Below are positions 24,666 through 34,112 of a stretch of DNA of 64,000 nt, one piece after another. Both the position numbers and the translations under genes were made by a program. Below the pieces are notes generated by a model. The model was not told the origin of the DNA and made no database searches. It was given only the letters and a program-made list of their open reading frames with translations. The DNA comes from Phaeodactylibacter sp. (GTDB lineage Bacteria; Bacteroidota; Bacteroidia; Chitinophagales; Saprospiraceae), in the NCBI RefSeq assembly GCF_022763345.1, contig NZ_JALEGS010000068.1:158405-222404 (forward strand), written 5' to 3'. How positions within the stretch are numbered: the first letter of the stretch is position 1; every line of letters begins with the position of its first letter.

Positions 24666-26177
24666 ATGGAGCAAGCGACCATAACGGGCAGGGTATATGT
24701 ACAGCAAAACGATCTTCAAAAAGGCATCCCCAACGTAAGTGTTTCCGATGGCAAAATGGTCGTGCAGACAGATGCAGACGGGCGCTATACCCTGCCAAAG
24801 CCTAAAGCAGAGGGTGTCATCTTTATTACCAAGCCCGTTGGGTACGAGCTGCCGCTGAATGCCCACAATCAGCCACAGTTTTTCTATTTTATCCGCCCAG
24901 AGGGCAGCCCCAATAATGCCGAGCTGGAATACGAGGGTTTCGAGCCTGCCTCACTACCCGAAACCATAGATTTTGAACTGCTGCCGGGTCGGCGGCAGGA
25001 GCAGTTCAGGGCGGTCTTTTTTGGCGATATTCAGCCTAAGACCGAGGAAGAAGTCGGTTTTTTCCAGCAGCTCATGGTACAGCACCTCCTGCATCAGCCC
25101 ATGGACTTTTTTGTGCCGCTCGGGGATATTGCCTGGGACGGGCTTGCCCTCTATCCGGAGATTCGGGACGCCCTTTCCGGGATTGGAAAGCCATACTACA
25201 CAGTCTGCGGCAACCATGATATCAACCTGCGGGCTACAGATTCGGCATTCAGCCGGGAGACCTTTCAGCGCTACTTTGTGCCTACTTACTATGCTTTCGA
25301 CTATGGGGAGGTACACTTTGTGGTGCTGGACGATATCGGCTACACAGGCTGGAATACCGAGGATGATACCTCTGGCATCACTCAGGGTTACCTTTCGCAC
25401 CGACAGCTAGACTGGCTCCGCAATGACCTGGAAACCGTTCCCGAGGAGAAGCTGGTGGTGCTGCTTATGCACATTCCCATCTACACCGATATACTGCCCG
25501 CTGATACCTACCGCAATATTCAAAACCGGGACGATTTGTTTGATATTTTGGACCACCGAAAGCAGGTGCTGGCGCTGGCTGCACACACCCACTTTGTAGA
25601 GCACGTTGACTTACGCGAAGGCGGCTGGTCGGGCGATGGGGCCTTTCAGCATCTGGTCTGCGGAGCGGCCTGCGGAGCCTGGTGGAAAGGGCCCCGAGAT
25701 TGGACCGGGCTACCCGTTCGACTGGGGATGGATGGCACCCCCAATGGGTTCTGGGTTTTCGATTTCGATGGGGCTGCTTATACCTATCGCTTTCAGCCGG
25801 CAGGCCAGCCCGAACAGGAGCAGGTGGGGGTACGGGCGCCCATTTCAGGACCGCTTGCTGTCTGTACGGATGGACAGGAGGTCATTGCAAATATTTATGC
25901 AGCCAGTTACGAAGCGGCCGTCACCTGCCAGATTGATGAGGGCGTGCCTGTACCTATGAAGCGCACGGTGGAAAAAGACCCACTTGTTTTGCACATGCTC
26001 GAGCAATACCCGGAAGATTATCCGCATTGGATGAAAGCCAGGGATTGTGCGCACCTTTGGAAAGCGCCGCTCCCGGATCATTTAAAGCCGGGCGTACATA
26101 CCCTTACTTTCACTGCCATGGAGCCGGATGGGCGTACCACCACTGGGAAGCACACCTTTCGGTTATCCGTTGGTTGA
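24666..26177 (+). CDS. Calcineurin-like phosphoesterase with carboxypeptidase-like N-domain and Metallophos_C
   Basis: A 503-aa protein without a signal peptide. Residues 1-80 form a carboxypeptidase-regulatory-like beta domain (TITGRVYV...TDADGRYTLPKP). Residues ~115-330 are a metallophosphoesterase with all metal motifs: FFGDIQP, GDIAWDG, CGNHDIN, LLMHIPIY and AAHTHF. The C-terminal ~130 residues match the Metallophos_C extension. The order N-domain, phosphatase, C-domain is a known architecture for bacterial phosphoesterases of unknown natural substrate. It is convergent with the M14 gene, 16 bp apart. Confidence 0.9.
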   Translation: MEQATITGRVYVQQNDLQKGIPNVSVSDGKMVVQTDADGRYTLPKPKAEGVIFITKPVGYELPLNAHNQPQFFYFIRPEGSPNNAELEYEGFEPASLPETIDFELLPGRRQEQFRAVFFGDIQPKTEEEVGFFQQLMVQHLLHQPMDFFVPLGDIAWDGLALYPEIRDALSGIGKPYYTVCGNHDINLRATDSAFSRETFQRYFVPTYYAFDYGEVHFVVLDDIGYTGWNTEDDTSGITQGYLSHRQLDWLRNDLETVPEEKLVVLLMHIPIYTDILPADTYRNIQNRDDLFDILDHRKQVLALAAHTHFVEHVDLREGGWSGDGAFQHLVCGAACGAWWKGPRDWTGLPVRLGMDGTPNGFWVFDFDGAAYTYRFQPAGQPEQEQVGVRAPISGPLAVCTDGQEVIANIYAASYEAAVTCQIDEGVPVPMKRTVEKDPLVLHMLEQYPEDYPHWMKARDCAHLWKAPLPDHLKPGVHTLTFTAMEPDGRTTTGKHTFRLSVG

Positions 26178-26193
26178 TGCCGGCTTACCTGGC

Positions 26194-28575
26194 TTACCGG
26201 ATGACTTTCAGCCTATGCAAGACTTGCCCTCCAGCTTCCAGCTGCAAGGTGTACAAGCCAGCAGGCTGCGCACGCATGTCCAGCATAAAAGTTTGCCGGT
26301 TGCCAGCAGGAAGTGTTCTGGTGTATACGGTTTGGCCAAGAGCATTTCGTAAAATCACCTGGGCATTGTTGCGTTCAAACGTCCCTTCTACCTGTACCGT
26401 CAGTTCCTCTTGCACCGGGTTAGGAAATGCCCGCAACGCAGGCGCAGATGGTTGGAAGTCAGAGGCACTTACCGTGATAGAATCCAACGTGACCACTTCC
26501 AGGTCATCCACATAGAAGCCATCGAGTTGTATGAAGTTATCAGACGCCATTAGGAAACGGATAGAGACAGATTCGCCGAGGTATTCCGTCAGGTCAATTT
26601 CTTCCTGTACCCACTCATTTTGAATGCCCTGATAGAGCGGCTCTGCGGGCTGAAAACCACCATTGCCAGTCACGGTATAGCGGCCGCAGAGCGGAGTCCA
26701 GCTATTGCCGGCATCCGTGGAAAGCTGCACCTGAGCATAGTCGTAGTCATCCTCGGTTGCCCATCGGGCCTGAAAGCGCAGGAAGGCTTTGCCGGCTTCT
26801 TCATTTAGCGTCAGGTTTTCATTTAGCGTCAACAAGTTGGTTGTTGCAGCGGCGTAATTGCTGAAAGGGCTGTCAGTGAAGGAATTTGGGGCGGAGACAA
26901 AAGCCTCTGTAGTTGGTGCCCATGAGCCGCTGCTCGTCCAGTTGGACGGGCTGTCCATGGGGTCTGCGAAGACGGTGTTGGTTTCGCCATTGAGGTAGAT
27001 TTTTTCCAGCGTATCGCGGTAAACGTATCCGCCATAATCCAATGCAATAGCGAAGCGCACTTCTTCAATAATGGCTGATCCCGGCATCACCAAGTAGTCG
27101 AAGGAGTAGCCCGTGCTTTCCAACAGATCAAGGGTGAGCACCTGTGGAGCGGAAGCCACTACTACATTAGAGCTGCCTGCGGTAACGCTTAGGGTGGCGC
27201 TGCCATCCTCCAGCCCAAACCGCTGTATTTCCATTGGGATCGTACCCTGTAAACTGCTAAGGGTTTCCGGCGTTTCGTCCCGTACTTCAAGGTAGTAGTG
27301 GACGAGGTTTGCCATAGCCAGGTTTTGCCAAAGCACGCCTTTGTTCAACCGGTCGATGGCTGAGGCAGGGGGCCAGAACCCGAAGGTGCCGGGGCCGACT
27401 TCCGGGGTGTAGGAATAGGCTTTGTCCTTGGTCTCCATTTCGCCGTACATCCAGTCGTCGCTGCCCCCATTGACCACGTAGCCCACGGTTTCGGTACCGG
27501 TGCCCAGCCTGAAGTCGTTGAAGCGGTTCATCACATTGCCCATGCCTTTGAAAAGGGCATCCTCGCTTGTGGGCACATCGTTGTAGCCCCAAGGGTGGAT
27601 AAGGAGGTTGCCAAAGGTGTGGTAGTTCAGTATGATTTTGAAGTTATGCAGCTCGCAAAAAGCTTTTGCCGCTTGCGTCTCGGGCTCTGAGAAAGGCGCA
27701 TCCCCCCGGAAAACCTGACTGTTTGGGTCGGGAGAGGAGCCGCTGTCGTCAAAACCCCACTCGAAGCCATAGTTGCGGTTAAGGTCTACTCCAAAAACAT
27801 TGCCACCAAAGGGGCGGCGGTTTTTACGCCAAAGCCCGCCTCCCTGCGGCATAATTTGTTCATTGTACACGTAGCCATCCGGGTTGAGGCAGGGGATGAA
27901 GTACATGGCGGTGTTGTTGAGCAGAAACTGTACTTGGGGGTCGGAGTGATAATTCTCCAGGAGGTGCCACATGTAAAAAATCAGCTGAGAAAGGCTATTG
28001 GGTTCCCGCGCATGGTGGAGGGCGGTGTAAAGCACCTTGGGCTCGGCAGGCTCGTCCGTAGCTGCATTATCGGATATGCGGAGCCAGTAGATGGGGCGCC
28101 CTTCAAAGGTCGTGAAGGTGTCAATTGGAGTGACAGGCGTGATGAGCTCGGGGAACAGATCATGCATACGCTCCAGTTCGGCTAGCATCTCATCGTAGGT
28201 GAAATAGCCGCCCATTGTGCCGTCTACGTAGTTTTCGGGCGTAGGGATGTCTTCAAAGGGGTCATCCGTGGCGCAATCGCCATTGCGGAACCCGATTTGC
28301 TGAGGCTGCTGCTGATAATAGGTGCCTACATCTTCAATGGCAATTTGGTAGGGAATGCCAGCGGCTTCGAGCAACTGTACTTCTCTTTCCGAAAAATCAT
28401 TCACGAGGAACGCACCCGGTCGGATAATGCCGTGATCGGTCTCCAGCCCAAGTGCGCCTACTTCCTGAATACTGTGGCGGGACAAGTCGACGCGTACCCG
28501 GTGGTAAGTGGTTTGTGCTGAAATAAATTGTGCTCCTAAGAGGAGGAGGGCGAAGGGTAGTAACAGTTGCCTCAT
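26194..28575 (-). CDS. Secreted M14 zinc carboxypeptidase with T9SS sorting domain
   Basis: A 793-aa protein with signal peptide MRQLLLPFALLLLGAQFISA. The M14 peptidase domain (~120-440) has the zinc ligands in HHAREPNS and LNYHTFGNLLIHPWG, the substrate-binding VDLNRNY and the catalytic Glu in SYTPEVG. It is followed by a galactose-binding/MAM-like beta domain (~560-700) and a C-terminal sorting domain (AFPNPVQEELTVQV, ending HRLKVIR). It should release C-terminal residues from proteins or peptides outside the cell after T9SS export. It lies 105 bp downstream of the FtsX-type gene and could be co-transcribed. Confidence 0.93.
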   Translation of the reverse strand: MRQLLLPFALLLLGAQFISAQTTYHRVRVDLSRHSIQEVGALGLETDHGIIRPGAFLVNDFSEREVQLLEAAGIPYQIAIEDVGTYYQQQPQQIGFRNGDCATDDPFEDIPTPENYVDGTMGGYFTYDEMLAELERMHDLFPELITPVTPIDTFTTFEGRPIYWLRISDNAATDEPAEPKVLYTALHHAREPNSLSQLIFYMWHLLENYHSDPQVQFLLNNTAMYFIPCLNPDGYVYNEQIMPQGGGLWRKNRRPFGGNVFGVDLNRNYGFEWGFDDSGSSPDPNSQVFRGDAPFSEPETQAAKAFCELHNFKIILNYHTFGNLLIHPWGYNDVPTSEDALFKGMGNVMNRFNDFRLGTGTETVGYVVNGGSDDWMYGEMETKDKAYSYTPEVGPGTFGFWPPASAIDRLNKGVLWQNLAMANLVHYYLEVRDETPETLSSLQGTIPMEIQRFGLEDGSATLSVTAGSSNVVVASAPQVLTLDLLESTGYSFDYLVMPGSAIIEEVRFAIALDYGGYVYRDTLEKIYLNGETNTVFADPMDSPSNWTSSGSWAPTTEAFVSAPNSFTDSPFSNYAAATTNLLTLNENLTLNEEAGKAFLRFQARWATEDDYDYAQVQLSTDAGNSWTPLCGRYTVTGNGGFQPAEPLYQGIQNEWVQEEIDLTEYLGESVSIRFLMASDNFIQLDGFYVDDLEVVTLDSITVSASDFQPSAPALRAFPNPVQEELTVQVEGTFERNNAQVILRNALGQTVYTRTLPAGNRQTFMLDMRAQPAGLYTLQLEAGGQVLHRLKVIR

Positions 28576-28680
28576 GAGTTCGTTGTTTCAATATTAATCC
28601 GAAACGAACATAAGACAAAATTCTGGTACTCTGGTTGGTTGGAAAACCTGATTTGGACAAAAGGCTTGCAGAAAGAGGGC

Positions 28681-29913
28681 TTATTCTTCCCGGATCAGGG
28701 CTGAAACTCGCATGGAACGCAGGGCCGGAGGGAACGCAGCGAGCAGCCCAATTGTCACCACCGTTATCGCCACCGTTACAAAATCCATAAAACGCAAGCT
28801 GATCGGATAGGCTTCTACAATGAAATTACCAGGCACGGTAATGAGCCCAATGTACTTTTGAGCGGCATAAAGCCCGAGTGCCAAAACGATACCAATACCC
28901 AGGCCTAACAGGCTGAGCAACACACCCTCTGCCAGGAAAATATCGCGTATGGTCGTTTTCAGCGCCCCCATAGATCGGAGAATAGCAATGTCCGGCTGCT
29001 TTTCCAGCACGATCATCCACAGTGCTCCGATCATGTTGAAGGAAACCAGGAGCAGCATCAGGCTGGCAATGGCGTAGCTGAGCCACTTCTCGATCTGCAT
29101 GAGCTTAAGAAAAGCCGCCTCCTGTTCAAAACGGTCTTTGACCTCATAATCTTCGCCGAGCAAAGTGGCGATTTGGGCCACAGCATCTCTGGAATCCACG
29201 CCTTCCTGCAGTCGGATTTCAATAGCGCTGACCTCATCGGCATCCGCTTCCAGTAGGCTACGCGCAAAGCTGATAGGCGCAAGCACGTATTCGTTATTGA
29301 ACTCGTGCTGAATGACAAAGGTGCCGCCCGGATAAATATACCGGCGGCGGAAAGGCTGAAGCTGCCGGCTGAACATTCCCCGGCTTTGGCTTCTCCGGGG
29401 CATGTATACGCCCAGCTCAGTGAAAGGGTCGCCGACGTTGACGTTGAGTTTATCCCGCATGCCCAGGCCGAGTATGGCAAAGTCTTTTTCGCCGTCTTTC
29501 AACCGGTATACGCCTTCCCGGACGGTAGTGTCAATACCCACCACTTTTTCGTAGTTGGGGGCCACACCCTTGAGGGTGCCGAAATCCTGATTGTCCTTGT
29601 ACTCAAAAAAGGCGACCTCCTCCAGCGAGGTGGTTACGGCGGCGACCTCCTCCAGTGCCAGCAGTTTTTCCAGTATTACCGTATCGGCCGTGAAGGTCTT
29701 GCCCTGTGCAGGAGTGACCTTCACATCCGGGTTGAAGTTGCTGTACATCGTCGCGATCAGGTCTTCAAACCCATTAAATACGGAAAGCACAAGGATAAGC
29801 GCCGCTGACCCTACTGCAATACCAAGCACCGCAATACCCGTGATGATATTGATGGCGTTGGTTGATTTTTTAGCAAGCAGGTAGCGGCGGGCGATCCGTA
29901 TGGAAAACTGCAT
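28681..29913 (-). CDS. FtsX-like ABC transporter permease (LolC/E type)
   Basis: A 410-aa protein with one N-terminal membrane helix (ITGIAVLGIAVGSAALILVL), a ~220-residue periplasmic MacB_PCD-like domain and three C-terminal helices. This is the layout of FtsX/LolC/LolE permeases that drive lipoprotein release from the inner membrane. The N-terminus FSIRIARRYLLAKKSTNAIN is typical of Bacteroidota members. No ATPase subunit is adjacent, so it must pair with one encoded elsewhere. It is the last gene of a tight trio (14 bp after the lipoprotein gene). Confidence 0.9.
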   Translation of the reverse strand: MQFSIRIARRYLLAKKSTNAINIITGIAVLGIAVGSAALILVLSVFNGFEDLIATMYSNFNPDVKVTPAQGKTFTADTVILEKLLALEEVAAVTTSLEEVAFFEYKDNQDFGTLKGVAPNYEKVVGIDTTVREGVYRLKDGEKDFAILGLGMRDKLNVNVGDPFTELGVYMPRRSQSRGMFSRQLQPFRRRYIYPGGTFVIQHEFNNEYVLAPISFARSLLEADADEVSAIEIRLQEGVDSRDAVAQIATLLGEDYEVKDRFEQEAAFLKLMQIEKWLSYAIASLMLLLVSFNMIGALWMIVLEKQPDIAILRSMGALKTTIRDIFLAEGVLLSLLGLGIGIVLALGLYAAQKYIGLITVPGNFIVEAYPISLRFMDFVTVAITVVTIGLLAAFPPALRSMRVSALIREE

Positions 29914-29927
29914 ATTAAGGTTAATTA

Positions 29928-30455
29928 CTAGCGCTCTGTAGGGCGTGTGGGCAGATTGGGTGTCTTGATAGTCCGGAGCATGCCGCGCTGTTCCTCGATC
30001 ATCACGTTATGCTCGTTGTTCATATACTCGTACTCTTGGATCAGCTTTTGAATGTCCGCATTCATTTCTTCGAAGTCCGCGATACGGTTTTCCACGGGGT
30101 ATCCTTCCACTTTTAGCCGTTCCAGTAGGTCATCGTGCTTTTTCAGGACTTCCGCCTGATGCCCGAAGAAGCCCTCGTGCTTTTCCAACAGCCTTTCGTG
30201 GTTTTCCCGAAGCTGGGTATGCAGGGAGTCGGTGCCGATTTTGTTGGGCTGACTGTCATACTGCTCCCGCAGCGCCGTGTATTCCCCCTTGGTCTGATCG
30301 AAGCTGTTGCGGTAGTACTTCAGGGAGGTGCGTGCCTCATCGTACTGCTTTTTCAGCTCTTCAAACTTAACCTCCTGCTCATTGGTGCAGGCTGTAAATG
30401 CAATGGCGATAAGTACCAGTAGAAAAGAAATTCGTGTCAGGTTCATGGTATGCAT
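29928..30455 (-). CDS. Coiled-coil lipoprotein, function unknown
   Basis: From the ATG at 30455 (or 30446) it is about 173 aa, beginning MHTMNLTRISFLLVLIAIAF followed by TAC, a lipobox with Cys near 22. The mature part is charged and helical (EEQRGMLRTIK, LRENHERLLEKHEGFFGHQA), predicting a coiled coil. It is probably anchored to the periplasmic face of a membrane. It sits 7 bp after the Ddl/PASTA fusion and 14 bp before the FtsX-type permease, so a joint envelope role is plausible. No named family was recognised. The frame extends to 30518, but that start overlaps the upstream gene and lacks a signal. Confidence 0.78.
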   Translation of the reverse strand: MHTMNLTRISFLLVLIAIAFTACTNEQEVKFEELKKQYDEARTSLKYYRNSFDQTKGEYTALREQYDSQPNKIGTDSLHTQLRENHERLLEKHEGFFGHQAEVLKKHDDLLERLKVEGYPVENRIADFEEMNADIQKLIQEYEYMNNEHNVMIEEQRGMLRTIKTPNLPTRPTER

Positions 30456-30462
30456 AAGGTTG

Positions 30463-33400
30463 TTAATTGAAATCTTCTTCTCCTTCCTGTAAAACATCTG
30501 CCGGTTCCGGGCAGCCATCAGGCCGTGTCGTGGTCAGGTATAAATCAATAGCGGACCCTTTGACGACCATCTGCCCGGGAACAAACTCCGGCTCCTGTTG
30601 GTAGACAAAAGCGCTGCTTTCCGCACCTTCTGCCCCGGAAGTTTGTCCGAGAGTGAGGTTGGATGTGGTTAGGAGGAATTTTGCTTCGTCAAATCGCTTG
30701 CAGATCAGGTCCGGTAGGGCTACTTCATTGGTAATCCGTTCTGTAATGACGAACTCAAGTGTCGACCCACGTGGGACTTTAACGCCCCGGCGCAGCATAT
30801 CATCTGTAATTTTTAGCCCATTGTGGAAGAAGTGCAGCACTGTATTTTCCTCCTGTTTATTGTCAAATATCCGCTCTTGTATCCGGGCTTTCACATCAAT
30901 GCGTTTGAGCTTGGTCCGGTATTGTTCAAAGTTGTATCCGGCACGCATCAATGTGGGTAGGAGAACGGAATCCGCCTGCGCCCGGTATTTGCTCACATAA
31001 ATGGTCCGCCCCTCCTTAGCCCGCTGATTGGGCATAGGGTCCTGCTGGTAAATGGTATTGGGGCGTTTGTTGCTATCGAAAAAGGAATCAATAGCGACAA
31101 TCCGGAAATTCTGTTTTTCAGCTTTGCGCATCGCATCCCGCATATCCATACCCGTATAGTCGGGTACCTGTATAGACTCCCCGTGGCGGGTGTAAATCTT
31201 AAGTGACCAGCGCACGATGTAGATGGAGCCGAAAACCATCAGGAGGATACCCGCAAAGTTGCGCAGAAAAACAGGAGACTTCAAAAACTGCCAGGTTTCC
31301 TCTAATACTTTTTTGGCCTTAGCTTTTACCTGTTCTGCCAGTGTGCTGGCCCCCCCGGTACCAGTTCGTTGGTCATTGGAGTGGTCCGGAGAGGCAGACT
31401 TGGTATCCTCATTCATAGTGATCGGATTGTGAATCGGTTGAGCTGAGGCCTTGGCTTCAGCCGGTATGTGTTGAATGTCGGTGTCGGGTGTTTGCAAAGC
31501 GCTGCTGATCACCTGGTCTATCATGCTGGCCGGGGTCTGTCCTGCCGCAGTAAGCTGCACGCCGAATAAGCTGTGCGGGGTGACCGGTGGCTGCAAGTTG
31601 ATATCAAAAATACAAACCTCAGGTGCTTTGCCATCCTGCAAATGTACAAAAGCATCGAGATTGGCAGGGCTTTTCAGGTCAAGCAGGCGTATAGCTTTTT
31701 CCAATTGTTGCTGAATACTCCAGGTTAACCCTTCATCGGAGGCAAAACGTGCCGGGGTATGACTGTATTTTACAGCCTGCTCATACTTTTCTGCCGAGCG
31801 CAGAATGTGCCCGCTGGGCCGAACTTCTGAAATGGGCAGCCAATTGTATAAGACGCGGCCTTCTTTGGATGGAACCGGGCAGACATGCGCACTGATCTCC
31901 ATAAGATAGTGCCCGGCTTTGCGGGAGATTTGCGGAGCTGCAACCATAGCCTGCTTTTGCGGGAAAAGGGTTCCCGGAGAGAGCCGCAGTATCCGCCGTG
32001 CTTCCTGTCCATCCTCCGGGCTCGTCCTGAAAAGCAGGCGCGTGTAGGCCTGTAGTTCTGTGCGGGTGGACAGCAGCTGTACCCCTGAGCTGTATTGCCC
32101 GTCCAAAGGCCGCACGATCATTGGGTAGCCCACCTGGTTTTCGAGACGGTTCAGTGCCCCCGCCATGTCTTTTTCGTATTCTGACCGGGTCAGTCTGAGC
32201 TGATTGGGGACGGCAATACCGTTCCGGTCCAGGGTCCGCAGCAATTGGTATTTATCTCCACAGAGCCGGGCAGCCTGGCTGGTTGCGCCATTGTGAGGCA
32301 GCTTTGCTTTTGCCAGTTGGTCCAGCAGCGCGATAGGTGCATCAGTGGAGGCAGGCAGCGTAAGCCACACATACCCGGCAATGGCCGGCCATTGGTTAAC
32401 GGGGCAGGGCTCTGCCGTTTTGGGGTAAGCCCGGTTGCTGTGCCTTGCCGTGAAGGCCTGCAGGGCATCGTCCAGTTGGGGCGGTGTGCCCGGATGGCTG
32501 CAAAACTGGTGAAGCTCTGGCATCGACGCTGTCAGGAAAGCCTGGAGCGGCAACCGGAAGTAATGAATGCCGGTATCCGTGACCGTTTGCCAGATGGGAA
32601 TAGGCCGAAAGCCCTGCATTCCGTCCAGCCATTGAAAGACCTCCCGTGCACTTTCCAGCGACAGCCCACCGCCGTAGCCAAAGCCGCCACAGACCAGGGC
32701 GATACCGGTTTCTTCTGTGGGCTCGATGGGGGGGAGTGGGGCTGTGCCGGGAGCATGCTCCAGCCCGGCTTGTATGAGGAACGTCAGGGCCTGGCCGGGA
32801 GGGAGGCCCAGTTGCCCAAACCCGGCCCAAACCGGTGCTTCAATGTTCCAGTCTGGCTGACTGCTGATGCGGTCGATGATGAACTGCCCGTCCGGCAGAC
32901 TGTAGCCACTGATTTGGGCGAAAGCCCGAAGTTGCAGGCGCTGAAATACTTCGGTGGCCAACTGAGGGATATGGTCCAGAAATCCAGCGTTGGCGTACAC
33001 TTCGGGGACCTGAGGGGGCAAGACGAGCAGCCCGCTTCCGGGAGCCGCCAGCACGCTACAGGTGAAAGGAATGCCCTGAGGTACCTGCTCAATGAGGACT
33101 TTTTCCTGTAAGCTTTTTCGGTGGCTGCGCAGTCGGAATTCAGTGACCGAGGATTGGGTCGACGCCGTATTGAGGTATTCAAAAAGTTGCTGTGGTGCGT
33201 TGATAACAACCCTTTCCTCTTCAGTTTGCACTTCTATTGGAAAGCCCATTCCGTCCTCTAAGTCACCCAGCAGCCGAATAGTTTCCCGGCGTTCAAAATT
33301 GTTGCTGTCGCGCCACTCTGCAGCCGGTAGAATTTCTTCAAAAAAGGTCCGGTTGATGGCGAGCTCAAACCGCTCCAGGTCATCGGGGTGCTCAAGCTGG

Positions 33401-34008
33401 GTCTGCCCGGCAAGGGTGGGGACATCGCCGGGGCGGATCCATACGGGGTATTGGAGTTCGGTGGTTACGCGCTGATGTAAGGTGCCGGAAGCGTGCCCGG
33501 TCCATTCTTCATGGTCTATGGCAATCGCTGGAGTGGTGGAAAAGTCGTGAAGGTCCAGTAAATCCCGCAGGCGGGTCCGGTCAGATGTATAACGGCAAGC
33601 CGCTGGCGAAAAGCCGTTGTAGGGCAGGCCCAGTTCTTCCAGTTGCTCCTGAAGCTGTCCGTCTTCGGCAAAAGTGCCCTGCATGGCCATCCAGGCAAAG
33701 TCAATAATTTCCGGCAAATCAGCCCAGGCCAGGGGCTTTTCCAGGTACAGCCACTCCGGTGTAGCCGGCAGAGATTCCTGGCTAAGAGAAAAGCCATCGG
33801 GCAGCGCCTGATTGGCAGCAAGTAAATCCCTGATGCTCGGTACATTGAGTGCTGCGGGCTGCATCTGCAGGAGCTGTCCATGGGCATCGATTAGCAGAGG
33901 GACTGGTTCAAAAACGGAACGGTCCAACAGGGCATAAATGGACCGGGCGTTCGGGAGGGAACGATCGCGCTCACGGGAGGGGCCACCAAACAGAATGCCT
34001 ATTTTCAT
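30463..34008 (-). CDS. Double D-Ala-D-Ala-ligase-like / PASTA domain fusion membrane protein
   Basis: A 1181-aa protein. The N-terminus MKIGILFGGPSRERDRSLPN and TFAEDGQLQEQLEELGLPYN match the D-alanine-D-alanine ligase N-domain, followed by an ATP-grasp region. A second ligase-like unit starts near residue 430 (GIALVCGGFGYGGGLSLESA) and ends with FDINLQPPVTPHSLFG, which resembles the ligase metal-binding C-motif. After a charged linker comes one membrane helix (~920-945) and three PASTA domains, which bind peptidoglycan stems or beta-lactams. In many Bacteroidota a ligase gene and a PASTA gene are neighbours, so this looks like their fusion with a duplicated ligase. The first unit lacks a clear C-motif. 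At least one ligase unit may be non-catalytic. Confidence 0.85.
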   Translation of the reverse strand: MKIGILFGGPSRERDRSLPNARSIYALLDRSVFEPVPLLIDAHGQLLQMQPAALNVPSIRDLLAANQALPDGFSLSQESLPATPEWLYLEKPLAWADLPEIIDFAWMAMQGTFAEDGQLQEQLEELGLPYNGFSPAACRYTSDRTRLRDLLDLHDFSTTPAIAIDHEEWTGHASGTLHQRVTTELQYPVWIRPGDVPTLAGQTQLEHPDDLERFELAINRTFFEEILPAAEWRDSNNFERRETIRLLGDLEDGMGFPIEVQTEEERVVINAPQQLFEYLNTASTQSSVTEFRLRSHRKSLQEKVLIEQVPQGIPFTCSVLAAPGSGLLVLPPQVPEVYANAGFLDHIPQLATEVFQRLQLRAFAQISGYSLPDGQFIIDRISSQPDWNIEAPVWAGFGQLGLPPGQALTFLIQAGLEHAPGTAPLPPIEPTEETGIALVCGGFGYGGGLSLESAREVFQWLDGMQGFRPIPIWQTVTDTGIHYFRLPLQAFLTASMPELHQFCSHPGTPPQLDDALQAFTARHSNRAYPKTAEPCPVNQWPAIAGYVWLTLPASTDAPIALLDQLAKAKLPHNGATSQAARLCGDKYQLLRTLDRNGIAVPNQLRLTRSEYEKDMAGALNRLENQVGYPMIVRPLDGQYSSGVQLLSTRTELQAYTRLLFRTSPEDGQEARRILRLSPGTLFPQKQAMVAAPQISRKAGHYLMEISAHVCPVPSKEGRVLYNWLPISEVRPSGHILRSAEKYEQAVKYSHTPARFASDEGLTWSIQQQLEKAIRLLDLKSPANLDAFVHLQDGKAPEVCIFDINLQPPVTPHSLFGVQLTAAGQTPASMIDQVISSALQTPDTDIQHIPAEAKASAQPIHNPITMNEDTKSASPDHSNDQRTGTGGASTLAEQVKAKAKKVLEETWQFLKSPVFLRNFAGILLMVFGSIYIVRWSLKIYTRHGESIQVPDYTGMDMRDAMRKAEKQNFRIVAIDSFFDSNKRPNTIYQQDPMPNQRAKEGRTIYVSKYRAQADSVLLPTLMRAGYNFEQYRTKLKRIDVKARIQERIFDNKQEENTVLHFFHNGLKITDDMLRRGVKVPRGSTLEFVITERITNEVALPDLICKRFDEAKFLLTTSNLTLGQTSGAEGAESSAFVYQQEPEFVPGQMVVKGSAIDLYLTTTRPDGCPEPADVLQEGEEDFN

Positions 34009-34086
34009 ACGGCGTTGCTGATTTTCGGCTGTAAAGGTAAGGAAGTCTGTCAGAATATCGGGTGTGTAGCTCAGACGTAGAATGCG

Positions 34087-34094
34087 TATGTTTG
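34087..34094 (+). promoter_or_regulatory. Putative -7 element for the MATE/QueE operon
   Basis: TATGTTTG matches TAnnTTTG exactly and lies 18 bp before the chosen MATE start (34113). The -33 TTG is not present at the usual distance (GTG instead), so the call is weak. Confidence 0.3.
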
Positions 34095-34112
34095 CAGCTC
34101 AAACGGGCATTT

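Noticed and set aside
32245..33111. Long plus-strand frame (288 codons) opposite the Ddl/PASTA gene
   Set aside because: It is the shadow of a GC-rich coding strand; the minus-strand protein has clear domains and the plus-strand product matches nothing recognisable.
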